Source: Aquimonas voraii
Lineage (GTDB): Bacteria; Pseudomonadota; Gammaproteobacteria; Xanthomonadales; Xanthomonadaceae
Length of the DNA: 64,000 nucleotides
Assembly: GCF_900101825.1 (NCBI RefSeq)
Contig: NZ_FNAG01000009.1
Coordinates: 1-64,000 of the forward strand
Direction of reading: 5' to 3'
Part shown: positions 46,587-54,461 of the stretch, piece after piece
Numbering within the stretch: the stretch's first letter is position 1
Layout of the letters: each line of letters starts with the position of its first letter
Program-made: the position numbers and the translations under genes
The notes under the pieces: generated by a model
Database searches by the model: none
What the model saw: the letters and a program-made list of their open reading frames with translations, nothing else
Told to the model about the DNA's origin: nothing

Positions 46587-47917
46587 TGAGGTCTCCCCAC
46601 AAAATTCCGGGCCTATCGCCGCGATTGCGGCTATCGTTCGGCCAAAACGGCGCGTGCATGACGCGGTTTTTTCCTCGGGGTATCGAAGCCTGAGGACCAC
46701 GCCATGCACGCTTCAGCGATCTTACGCTGCTGTATTGGGGAAGCGCTCGACGCACTCCATTCGACCCGCTGCCGTCGCCTGCTCGATGCGGTTGAGGCCC
46801 TGGTGGCCGGACGTTGGCTGAGCCTGACGGAGTTGGCTCGGCAGTGGCCGGGCGCTGAGCGCATGCATGCACCGCTCAAGGCGCTGGACCGCCTGCTCAG
46901 CAACTCGCATCTGCACGCCGAGTCTGCGGATCTGCAGCGCGCCATGACGGCAAGGCTCCTGCAGGGCCTGCCGCGCCCGATGCTGCAGGTGGACTGGTCC
47001 ACGCTGAAGCGGGATGGACGCTGGGCCCTGCTCCGTGCCTCGGTGGCCATGGGCGGACGCGCCATGCCGGTCTACGAGCAGGTGTTCGCCATCGAGCGCA
47101 TGAACCAGCCCGAGGCGCAGCAGGCGTTCCTGAAGGAACTGGTCGAGGTGCTGCCCCCTGGGTGTCGTCCGATCCTCATCACCGATGCCGGGTTTCGCAG
47201 CGACTGGTTCCGCGCCGTGCAGGCCCAGGGCTGGGACTACCTCGGGCGACTGCGCAACAACACGCATGTCAGCCCACTCACGGTCGATGAGTGGCAGCCC
47301 TGCCAGACGCTGCATGCCTCGGCGCGGCCCCAGCCTGAGGACCTTGGACGACAGCGCATCGTCAAAGGTAAGCCCTGGATCTGCCGTCTGGTCCGCTATC
47401 GCGGCCGACGCACGGGGCGCGACAAATACACGCGCGCAGGCCGGCCCGAACAGGGCCACACCTCGAAGAAGGCGCGCCGGGCCGCACGCGAGCCTTGGCT
47501 GCTGGTGACCTCGCTCGACGCCGACACCCATTGCGCCGAACGCGTCGTCGCAGCCTATCGGACGCGCATGCAGATCGAAGAGGCCTTCCGTGACCTCAAG
47601 AGCCACCGCTACGGCGTGGGTTTCACCGACAGCCTGACCCGCAAGGCGAAGCGCGCGGGCGTGTTGCTGCTGCTGAACCGCTTGGCCAGCTTTGCCGCCT
47701 GGCTGATGGCCATCGCCGCACGGAACACCCGCAGCGCCGATCCGCTGGCCCGACAGAGGTCGCATCTGCACCGCTATTCGGCGTGGCGCAGGGGGATGGA
47801 GTGGTTGCGCATCAACCGCTTGCCGCGGGACATCCGAGACGGACTTGATGCCGCACTGTCCGCACTGATGGACCGTCATCGAGCGCTGGCGGAGCTCTGA
47901 AAAGTGGGGAGACCTCA
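46587..47917 (+). mobile_element. complete IS4-family insertion sequence, 1331 bp
   Basis: The terminal inverted repeats TGAGGTCTCCCCAC (46587-46600 and, reversed, 47904-47917) match perfectly over 14 bases and are flanked by a 10-bp direct repeat. The element carries one intact transposase. Intact ends, gene and duplication point to a recent insertion. The target is the palindromic REP-like element. Confidence 0.93.
46704..47900 (+). CDS. IS4-family DDE transposase
   Basis: The 398-residue transposase has the catalytic triad Asp97 (LQVDWSTL), Asp161 (LITDAGFRSDW) and Glu292. The IS4 signature Y-(2)-R-(3)-E-(6)-K is exact: Tyr285, Arg288, Glu292, Lys299 (YRTRMQIEEAFRDLK). Full length with no frameshift, so it is probably active. 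It fills the element from 117 bases after the left end to 17 bases before the right end. Confidence 0.95.
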   Translation: MHASAILRCCIGEALDALHSTRCRRLLDAVEALVAGRWLSLTELARQWPGAERMHAPLKALDRLLSNSHLHAESADLQRAMTARLLQGLPRPMLQVDWSTLKRDGRWALLRASVAMGGRAMPVYEQVFAIERMNQPEAQQAFLKELVEVLPPGCRPILITDAGFRSDWFRAVQAQGWDYLGRLRNNTHVSPLTVDEWQPCQTLHASARPQPEDLGRQRIVKGKPWICRLVRYRGRRTGRDKYTRAGRPEQGHTSKKARRAAREPWLLVTSLDADTHCAERVVAAYRTRMQIEEAFRDLKSHRYGVGFTDSLTRKAKRAGVLLLLNRLASFAAWLMAIAARNTRSADPLARQRSHLHRYSAWRRGMEWLRINRLPRDIRDGLDAALSALMDRHRALAEL

Positions 47918-47927
47918 GGCCCTGGCC
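47918..47927. repeat. target-site duplication, right copy
   Basis: GGCCCTGGCC, identical to 46577-46586. The following CACCATG continues the interrupted palindrome. Confidence 0.85.
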
Positions 47928-48329
47928 CACCATGACGTGAGCGCTGGCTCCGGTTCGTCGAGCCCTCGTTTTCGGCAGATTCGCGCATGTATCCAAGAAC
48001 GCTGGGCACCGCCGGTGCGGCGCTTACTGTGGGCCAGGGACCACCCTATGGGCTTGGCTTGGCCTTGAGCGCGCTTCGTCCGAGGGCTGGATGAGGGCGG
48101 GGCGTGCATCGGTGGGTTGACGGCAGAAGGGAATCGCACCGCCCGAAGGTCCCGCTCCCTCGCCGATACCGCGCGGGGACAGCGATTGAACGCGGCGCGT
48201 GGACGGATCTCTCGGGCCTTGAGCCGCCCGCGGGGCGAACCCGTCGCACTCCATGCATGCGCTGCGGTTCAGCCGGCGCCCATGCGCATGTTCTAGGCTC
48301 GCGTTCCCCGATCGTTCCGAGCCGAAGCC
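47928..48329. other. intergenic DNA with REP-like copy, no gene
   Basis: The rest of the interrupted palindrome is followed by an inverted REP-like copy GTGGGCCAGGGACCACCCTA at 48029-48048. I see no gene up to the serine hydrolase start at 48330. Confidence 0.55.
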
Positions 48330-49466
48330 ATGGTCCAGCCGCTGCATCGTCTTCTTGTGCTGGTCCTCGCCCTTCTGGGCGCGCAGGTCGCCGCGGCGGC
48401 CCTGCCTGACCTGGACGCCTTCGACCGGCACTTCCGCGACACCCTCGCCGAACAGGGCATTCCCGGCGGCGCCTACGCGGTGATCGCGCAGGGGCGCGTG
48501 CTGCGCGTGCAGGGTCACGGCCTGCGCGCGGTCGGCGGTTCCGATCCGGTCGATGCCGACACGGTGTTCCGCCTGGCTTCGGTGTCCAAGACCTTCGCCG
48601 GGCCGCTGGCGGTGCAGCTGGCGCAGGAGGGCCGGCTCGATCTTTCGGACTCGCTGGCGCAGCAGCTGCCGCAGCTGCGTTTCAAGCGCGCCGAGCTGAG
48701 CCAGCGCCTGCGCGTGGAGGATCTGCTGGGTCAGTCGACCGGGTTGGTGCCCAACGCCTACGACAACCTGATCGACGACGGGCTGGCGCTGGAGCGCATC
48801 CTGCCGCGCTTTCGCGAGCTGGATGCGATCTGTGCGCCGCGCAGCTGCTACAGCTACCAGAACATCGCCTTCGCCCAGGTCGAGCCCATCCTGGCTCGCG
48901 CCGGCGGGGCGGGCTACGCCGAACTGGTCGAGCGGCGCCTGTTCCGACCGCTGGGTATGCAGGGCGCCAGCTTTGGCCTCGATGCCTTGACTGCCGAATC
49001 GAACCACGCGCGTCCGCACCGGCGGGAGGCCGGGCGCTGGGTGGAAGCGGAACTCAAGCCCGGCTACTACCAGCTCGCCCCGGCGGCCGGCATCAACGCC
49101 AGTGCCCGCGATCTCGGGCAGTGGCTGCTGGCGCAGATGGGCGGCCAGCCGGACGCGCTGTCACCCGCGGTGGTCGCGACCGTGACCACACCGCGGGTGC
49201 GCACGCCGCGCGAGCTCAAGCGCCGGTTATGGGGTCAGCTGCTCGACGAGGCGCATTACGCGCTTGGCTGGCGCGTCTACCGCATCGGCGAGTCGCCGCT
49301 GAACTACCACAGCGGCTGGGTCAAGGGTTACGTGGCCGAGATCGCCTGGTCACCCACCCACCAGATCGGCCTTGCTCTGTTGCTGAACGCCGAAAGCCCG
49401 GCGATCGGGCGGATCAGCACGGCCTTCTGGGCGCAGGTCCATGACCGGCCGGTGCCGACGCCGTGA
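48330..49466 (+). CDS. exported serine hydrolase, class C beta-lactamase family
   Basis: The 378-residue protein has a signal peptide (about 1-24). The family motifs are S84-VSK87 (nucleophile Ser84, base Lys87), YSYQN in the YxN position and YHSGWVKG where beta-lactamases have KTG. HSG in that place is typical of esterases and D-peptidases of this fold rather than true beta-lactamases, so peptidase or esterase activity is more likely than antibiotic hydrolysis. It stands alone between repeat-rich intergenic stretches. Confidence 0.85.
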   Translation: MVQPLHRLLVLVLALLGAQVAAAALPDLDAFDRHFRDTLAEQGIPGGAYAVIAQGRVLRVQGHGLRAVGGSDPVDADTVFRLASVSKTFAGPLAVQLAQEGRLDLSDSLAQQLPQLRFKRAELSQRLRVEDLLGQSTGLVPNAYDNLIDDGLALERILPRFRELDAICAPRSCYSYQNIAFAQVEPILARAGGAGYAELVERRLFRPLGMQGASFGLDALTAESNHARPHRREAGRWVEAELKPGYYQLAPAAGINASARDLGQWLLAQMGGQPDALSPAVVATVTTPRVRTPRELKRRLWGQLLDEAHYALGWRVYRIGESPLNYHSGWVKGYVAEIAWSPTHQIGLALLLNAESPAIGRISTAFWAQVHDRPVPTP

Positions 49467-49711
49467 GGCGCCTCGGGCTTAGCGCCGCGCGCTGGCCGTG
49501 TGGCGCGACTTCGGAAGCGCAGCCTGCTCAGGTCGCGGGCCTGCGCTGGCAAGCACCCGACCAGCACCGCCGCCTCGTCGTCGGCCTGCCCTGCGCGTGT
49601 CGGTGCTCAGCGGCCGGCTGAACTACGCCAAGAGAGTGCCTGCCTCGCGTCGGTGTGTCCCAGTGGCCGGAGGGCACTGCCATGACGCCCATCGCCCTGC
49701 ACGCCGATTCC

Positions 49712-49746
49712 GAATCCCCAATCCCGAATCCCGAATCCCGAGTCCC
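49712..49746 (-). repeat. 7-bp array (GAATCCC, 5 units)
   Basis: GAATCCC, CAATCCC, GAATCCC, GAATCCC, GAGTCCC in register, between the convergent serine hydrolase and metallo-beta-lactamase genes. The rest of the interval 49467-49711 holds no visible gene. Confidence 0.8.
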
Positions 49747-49750
49747 GGCT

Positions 49751-50629
49751 TCAAACCGGCACCCCCGGAAACTGGTCCAGCGGCAACTTGAGGTAGCGCA
49801 CGCCGTTGTCCTCCGGTTCCGGCAGCTGGCCGGCGCGGATGTTGATCTGCACCGATGGCAGGATGAGGCGCGGCATGGGCAGGGTGGCGTCGCGGGCTTC
49901 GCGCATGGCGACAAACTCGGCCTCGCTGCGGCCCGCGCCGACATGGATGTTGGCAGCGCGCTGTTCACCGACGGTGGTCTCGCAGGCGGCGGGGCGGCCG
50001 CCGGGCGAGTAGTCGTGGCAGACGAACAGCCGGGTGTCGTCCGGCAGGACGAACAGACGCTGGACCGACTGATAGAGCCTGGCGGCACTGCCGCCGGGGA
50101 AGTCACAGCGGGCGCTGCCGCCGTCGGGCATGAACAGGGTGTCGCCGACGAACACGGCATCGCCAATGCGGTAGCTGACGCTGTCATTGGTGTGGCCTGG
50201 GGTGGCGAGCACCTCCACCGTCAGACCGCCGATCGCGAAGCGCTCGCCGTCAGCGAAAAGATGGTCGAACTGCGAGCCGTCGACCGGGAAGTGCTCGCCC
50301 AGGTTGAAGATCTTGCGGAAGGTGGCCTGCACCTGGCGGATGCCCTCGCCGATCGCCAGGCGCGCGCCGGGACACTGCGCGCGCAGCCAGTGGCCGGCCG
50401 AGAGATGGTCGGCATGCGCATGCGTTTCGAGTATCCATTCGAGGCGCAGCCCGCGCTCGCGCAGGGCATCCAGCACTTTCTGCGCTGAACGGGTCGCGGT
50501 ATTGCCCGATTTCGGATCGAAGTCGAGCACCGGGTCGATCACGGCGGCGGCGCCGCTGGCCGGATCGCTGACCAGGTAGGTCCAGGTGCAGCTGTCGTCG
50601 TCGAAAAAGGGCTGGACGTGGGGATTCAT
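49751..50629 (-). CDS. MBL-fold persulfide dioxygenase-like protein (Blh/ETHE1 group)
   Basis: Metallo-beta-lactamase-fold enzyme of 292 residues. The HxHxDH metal motif is His70-A-His72-A-Asp74-His75. Further ligands lie in ATPGHTNDS, VFVGDTLF and FVCHDY. The long N-terminal strand set and the C-terminal LPSVQINIRAGQLP stretch fit the Blh/ETHE1 branch, which oxidises glutathione persulfide to sulfite. It follows tauE by 21 bases on the same strand, as in bigR operons, and would be under the operator at 51450. Confidence 0.87.
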   Translation of the reverse strand: MNPHVQPFFDDDSCTWTYLVSDPASGAAAVIDPVLDFDPKSGNTATRSAQKVLDALRERGLRLEWILETHAHADHLSAGHWLRAQCPGARLAIGEGIRQVQATFRKIFNLGEHFPVDGSQFDHLFADGERFAIGGLTVEVLATPGHTNDSVSYRIGDAVFVGDTLFMPDGGSARCDFPGGSAARLYQSVQRLFVLPDDTRLFVCHDYSPGGRPAACETTVGEQRAANIHVGAGRSEAEFVAMREARDATLPMPRLILPSVQINIRAGQLPEPEDNGVRYLKLPLDQFPGVPV

Positions 50630-50650
50630 GGGCGCTCCGGGAGGTGCGGA

Positions 50651-51415
50651 TCAGAACAGCTGCGGTGCCGTGCGGAGGATGATGTAGACGCCCATCAGCA
50701 CCAGGAAGGCGGCGAAGGCGCGTTTCAGGGTCTGCTGAGGCAGGCGGCTGGCCAGCTGCATTCCGAGCAGGGTGCCGGCGGCGCCAATCGCGATGAACAC
50801 GCCGATGAGCTGCCAGTCGAGCTGCAGGCCCTGCTTCTCGAGCACCGGCAGGTAGCCGAGGAAGCCGGTGAAGGACTTCATCGCGATGATCCACAGGCTG
50901 GTGCCGATCGCCTTCTGCATCGACAGGCGCCCGAGCAGCACCAGGGCCGGAACGATCAGGAAACCGCCGCCGACGCCGACCAGGCCGGTGATCGCGCCCA
51001 CCGCGAGGCCGTCACCAACGATGGCCAGCCGACCGCGAGGCGCACGCGCGTCGGTCGACGCGGACGCAGGGCTGCGGAACATCATCACTGCAGCCAGCAG
51101 CATCACCACTGCGAACAGGGCAAGCTGCGCGGCACCGGAAAACCATTGAGAAGCCCAGGCGCCCGCCCAAGTGCCGGCCATGCCGGGCAGGCCGAACCAG
51201 AGCAGGCTGCGCAGGTCGACCTGGCGCTTCAGCGTCCAGGGTAGGGCCCCTGCCAGGGCGATGCCGCCGACGATCGCCAGCGAGCCGGCGATCGCAAGCT
51301 TCTCGGGTTGGCCTACCAGATAGACCAGAATCGGCACGGTGAGTATCGAACCGCCGGACCCGAGCAGGCCGAGTGCTAGACCGATCAGGAGAGCGCCGAA
51401 CAGGGCGAGCAGCAT
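50651..51415 (-). CDS. TauE/SafE-family sulfite/organosulfonate exporter
   Basis: The 254-residue protein has about eight transmembrane helices and the two internal repeats of the family (GLALGLLGSGGSILTVPILV and GLVGVGGGFLIVPALVLLG). It probably exports sulfite or a similar product made by the downstream dioxygenase. First gene of the tauE-MBL pair. Its promoter carries the shared AT-rich palindrome. Confidence 0.9.
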   Translation of the reverse strand: MLLALFGALLIGLALGLLGSGGSILTVPILVYLVGQPEKLAIAGSLAIVGGIALAGALPWTLKRQVDLRSLLWFGLPGMAGTWAGAWASQWFSGAAQLALFAVVMLLAAVMMFRSPASASTDARAPRGRLAIVGDGLAVGAITGLVGVGGGFLIVPALVLLGRLSMQKAIGTSLWIIAMKSFTGFLGYLPVLEKQGLQLDWQLIGVFIAIGAAGTLLGMQLASRLPQQTLKRAFAAFLVLMGVYIILRTAPQLF

Positions 51416-51445
51416 GGGGAAGATCCGCCGGCGGGAACGGCGGCT

Positions 51446-51475
51446 ATTATATTAGTAAAATCTAAAATAATGGAA
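51446..51475 (-). promoter_or_regulatory. candidate tauE promoter
   Basis: On the minus strand TTCCAT (51470-51475) and a perfect TATAAT (51446-51451) are separated by 18 bases, with the operator palindrome between them. This is the same geometry as at the rhodanese promoter. Confidence 0.6.
51450..51467. promoter_or_regulatory. BigR/SqrR-type operator, copy 2
   Basis: TATTAG-TAAAAT-CTAAAA begins 35 bases upstream of the tauE start. It matches copy 1 at 37650-37667 in both half-sites and in distance to the regulated gene. Confidence 0.7.
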
Positions 51476-51536
51476 CCCGCCGCGCCGCCCGCAGTCGGAG
51501 TGCCGCCAGCGGATTCGACTTGGCAGCCTTGCCCGC

Positions 51537-52574
51537 GTGGCCGACACTGGTGACATGCCCCCGACTCCAGCCACTCCATTTCTTCCCGCGCGCCCCACGT
51601 CCGCTCGCACCGTCGAGGCGCATGGCCGGGGCCCGCTGCGGGGGCTCATGCTGCTGGTGCTCGCGGCCACCGCTCCGGCCCATGCCTCCACTCTGTTCCG
51701 CTGCACCGGCGAGCAGGGCGAGACCGTCTTCACCTCGGATGCGGCGGGCTATCGCGACTGCAAGCGCCTGCACGTGCCCAGCACCCTGAACTCGGGGCAG
51801 GTGGGGGGCGCGCCTGTCGCCCGGCCCAGCGCCCCTGCGGCCGTGACTCCAACTACCCCGGATGCCGTGCCGCCAGCAGCGGCGGTCGGCGTGCCTACGG
51901 CGGCGCCGGAGCGCAGGGTGGAGTTCCGCACCCGCAGCGACGGCGCCGAGATCGCCGCGCCGCGCGACGCGCAGGCCAGCGGCGCCCGGGTTTCGCGCGG
52001 GTCGGTGTACCGCTACGAGCGCGACGGCGTCGTCCACTACACCAACCGCCGGCCCGCCGGCCAGCGCGTGGAGGTGCTCTTCAGCTACATGGAAACCTGC
52101 TACGCCTGCTCGGTCAGCAGCAGCGTCGACTTCAATGCGGTTGGCCTGAATCTCACCGCCTATGCCGAGGAGGTACGCTCGGCGGCGGCCCTGCATGGGG
52201 TCGAGGAGGCCTTCGTGCGCGCCGTGATCCACGCCGAGTCGGCGTTCAAGCTCAACGCCCTGTCGAACAAGGGGGCGCAGGGTCTGATGCAGCTGATGCC
52301 CGACACTGCCGCGCGCTTCGGGGTTGCCGACCCGTTCTCGGCCCGCGACAACATCCACGGCGGCACCGCCTATCTGGCCTGGCTGCTCAAGCGATTCGAT
52401 GGCGACTTCCGCCTCGCAGCGGCCGGCTACAACGCGGGCGAGGGCGCGGTGGACCGTTTCGACGGCGTACCGCCCTACGAAGAGACCCAAGTCTTCGTCG
52501 AACGTGTCGGCATCCTGCTGTCGAGGTATCGCACCGAACTCGCTGCGATCGCGCGCAGCGAGGGACAGGGTTGA
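51537..52574 (+). CDS. lytic transglycosylase with N-terminal DUF4124-like domain
   Basis: Cleaves peptidoglycan glycan strands in the periplasm. The C-terminal SLT domain (about 205-330) has the catalytic Glu in VIHAESAFKLNAL and the family blocks GLMQLMPDTAARFGV and AAAGYNAGEGAV. A hydrophobic signal segment (MLLVLAATAPAHA, about 38-50) precedes a short Cys-containing DUF4124-like piece and a Pro/Ala linker. The start is uncertain: GTG 51537, ATG 51555 or ATG 51648. No strong ribosome site is visible for any. Confidence 0.82.
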   Translation: MADTGDMPPTPATPFLPARPTSARTVEAHGRGPLRGLMLLVLAATAPAHASTLFRCTGEQGETVFTSDAAGYRDCKRLHVPSTLNSGQVGGAPVARPSAPAAVTPTTPDAVPPAAAVGVPTAAPERRVEFRTRSDGAEIAAPRDAQASGARVSRGSVYRYERDGVVHYTNRRPAGQRVEVLFSYMETCYACSVSSSVDFNAVGLNLTAYAEEVRSAAALHGVEEAFVRAVIHAESAFKLNALSNKGAQGLMQLMPDTAARFGVADPFSARDNIHGGTAYLAWLLKRFDGDFRLAAAGYNAGEGAVDRFDGVPPYEETQVFVERVGILLSRYRTELAAIARSEGQG

Positions 52575-53696
52575 TCAGCGCGAAGCACTCGGGCGCTGGA
52601 TCAGATCAAGCGTGGCGACGAAGGGCACGCCGGCACGCAGCCCGGCCACCTCCACCTTGCTGCCGGGGGCTTTGCCAGCTTCGCGTCCACGCAGGGCGGC
52701 CTGGTCCGTGATGGTTTCGCCGTCGAAGCTCAACAGCACATCGCCTGGCCTCAGTCCGGCGATGTGAGCAGGGCCTCCCACATAGACCTCGGTCAGCGCC
52801 ACGCCGCGCGGGACGAACGCGTCCACGCTGCCCGGCAGCACGGGGGCATCGCCGTACTCGGCGCCCATCCAACCGCGGGTGACAACCCCGCTGTCGCGGA
52901 TCTGACTGAACACGTCGGCGGCCACACGCATGGGGATGGCGAAACCGATGCCCTCCGCGCCGTTGCGGCGTCCGAGCACGAAGGTGTTGATCCCGACCAG
53001 CTGGCCCTGTGAATTGACCAGGGCGCCGCCGCTGTTGCCTTCGTTGATCGCGGCGTCGGTCTGGATGAACTCCTCTTCGATCGCTTGGTTGAGCGGAGTG
53101 CGCCCCAGCCCCGAGACGATGCCCAGAGTCACGGTCTGACTCAGCCCGAGCGCATTGCCGATCGCCAACACCACGTCACCGACCTCCAGCGGGATGGCAG
53201 GATCGAGGCTCAGGGCCGGCAGGCCGCTGCCCTCGACCTTGAGTACGGCGAGATCGGTTTCGGCGTCGCTGCCGACCACCCGGGCGTCGGTGACGCGCCC
53301 GTCCCAGAGGGCGATCCGGATCTGGTCGGCACCGGTGATGACGTGATGGTTGGTCAACACGTAACCGTCCTGGCTGACGATCACCCCGGAGCCAAGGATC
53401 GGCTCACGGCGCCTCACCGTGGGCCCTACCGTGAGGCCGGAAAAACGCTGGGTGATCGGGTCGGGCGGCAGCAACACACGCTCGGTGACGATACGGTTTG
53501 CGTACAGGCTGACCACCGCTGGCGACGCGCGCTTCACCGCCGAGGCGTAGCTGCTCGGCCCAACGGAGGGCTGAGCGCCATTGCCCCTCAGCCGGTCAGC
53601 GAGGCCCGGCGCGAAATGCAGTACGACGAAGGCCAGGGCCAGCCCGGCGATCGCGCTCTGCAGGAGGAACAACGGGACTCGGACGGGGCGGGGCAT
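52575..53696 (-). CDS. DegS/AlgW-like membrane-anchored serine protease
   Basis: Trypsin-fold S1C protease of 373 residues with one N-terminal membrane anchor (about 8-29) and a single PDZ domain (about 265-365), the DegS layout rather than DegP. The catalytic triad is His118 (TNHHVI), Asp148 (ETDLAVL) and Ser222 (NEGNSGGAL). It probably senses misfolded outer-membrane proteins and starts cleavage of an anti-sigma factor. The gene is tail-to-tail with the transglycosylase, with adjoining stops, and divergent from petA. Confidence 0.9.
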   Translation of the reverse strand: MPRPVRVPLFLLQSAIAGLALAFVVLHFAPGLADRLRGNGAQPSVGPSSYASAVKRASPAVVSLYANRIVTERVLLPPDPITQRFSGLTVGPTVRRREPILGSGVIVSQDGYVLTNHHVITGADQIRIALWDGRVTDARVVGSDAETDLAVLKVEGSGLPALSLDPAIPLEVGDVVLAIGNALGLSQTVTLGIVSGLGRTPLNQAIEEEFIQTDAAINEGNSGGALVNSQGQLVGINTFVLGRRNGAEGIGFAIPMRVAADVFSQIRDSGVVTRGWMGAEYGDAPVLPGSVDAFVPRGVALTEVYVGGPAHIAGLRPGDVLLSFDGETITDQAALRGREAGKAPGSKVEVAGLRAGVPFVATLDLIQRPSASR

Positions 53697-53762
53697 GGGT
53701 GGGCCGGCACTTGGGCAGGCGGCATTGTGCCCTGCGTCGATGGCGCGCGCAGCCCGCGCGCG

Positions 53763-53792
53763 TTGTCGCTGGGTTCAGCCATCCGCTACACT
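53763..53792 (+). promoter_or_regulatory. candidate petABC promoter
   Basis: TTGTCG (53763-53768) and TACACT (53787-53792) are 18 bases apart, 70 bases before the petA start. Confidence 0.45.
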
Positions 53793-53861
53793 ACGCCGCT
53801 TTGCAAGGCCAGCCGAGCCGGCCTTGTCACCGATCCCCCTTGCGCAAGTGCGGAGAGCCGT

Positions 53862-54461
53862 ATGGCTAACCAAGGCGTCAACCCAGGCCGCCGCCGCTTC
53901 CTGACCGCCACCACCGCCGTGGTGGGTGGCGCCGGAGCGATCGCGGCCGCCGTGCCCTTCATCGCATCCTGGCAGCCGAGCGCCCGCGCCGAGCTGGCAG
54001 GTGCTCCGGTCACCGAGAACATTTCCAAGCTCGAGCCCGGCCAGCGTCTTACGCTGACGTGGCGCGGCCAGCCGGTGTTCGTGATCCGGCGCACCCCCCA
54101 GCATTTGCAGGAGCTGCCCGGCCTCGACGGCCGCCTGCGCGACCCCAACTCGGACGTCGTGGATCAACAGCCCGCCTACGCCAAGAACGAGCACCGTTCG
54201 ATCAAGCCCGAGTATCTCGTGCTGGTCGGTTTGTGCACGCACCTGGGCTGCGTGCCGCTGTTCCGGCCGGAAGTGCAGGCCGAGCCCTTTGATGCCGACT
54301 GGAAGGGCGGTTTCTACTGCCCCTGCCACAACTCGCGCTTCGACATGGCCGGTCGTGTGTTCGAGGGCGTGCCCGCGCCCACCAACCTGCGCGTGCCGCC
54401 TTACCACTTCGTCGACGACAACACGCTGATCATCGGCGTGGATCCGAAGGGAGCCGCGTGA
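53862..54461 (+). CDS. petA: ubiquinol-cytochrome c reductase Rieske iron-sulfur subunit
   Basis: The 199-residue Rieske protein of the bc1 complex. A twin-arginine signal-anchor (RRRFLTATTAV, residues 10-20) holds it in the membrane. The 2Fe-2S ligands are in CTHLGC (Cys125/His127) and CPCH (Cys153/His156), with the disulfide pair Cys130/Cys155. It accepts electrons from ubiquinol. petB starts at its last base (TGATG). Confidence 0.97.
   Translation: MANQGVNPGRRRFLTATTAVVGGAGAIAAAVPFIASWQPSARAELAGAPVTENISKLEPGQRLTLTWRGQPVFVIRRTPQHLQELPGLDGRLRDPNSDVVDQQPAYAKNEHRSIKPEYLVLVGLCTHLGCVPLFRPEVQAEPFDADWKGGFYCPCHNSRFDMAGRVFEGVPAPTNLRVPPYHFVDDNTLIIGVDPKGAA

Noticed and set aside
44154-46709. 851-codon open frame antisense to the barrel gene
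   Set aside because: It spans several sense genes and the 7-bp array, and its translation contains the array read as repeated peptides.
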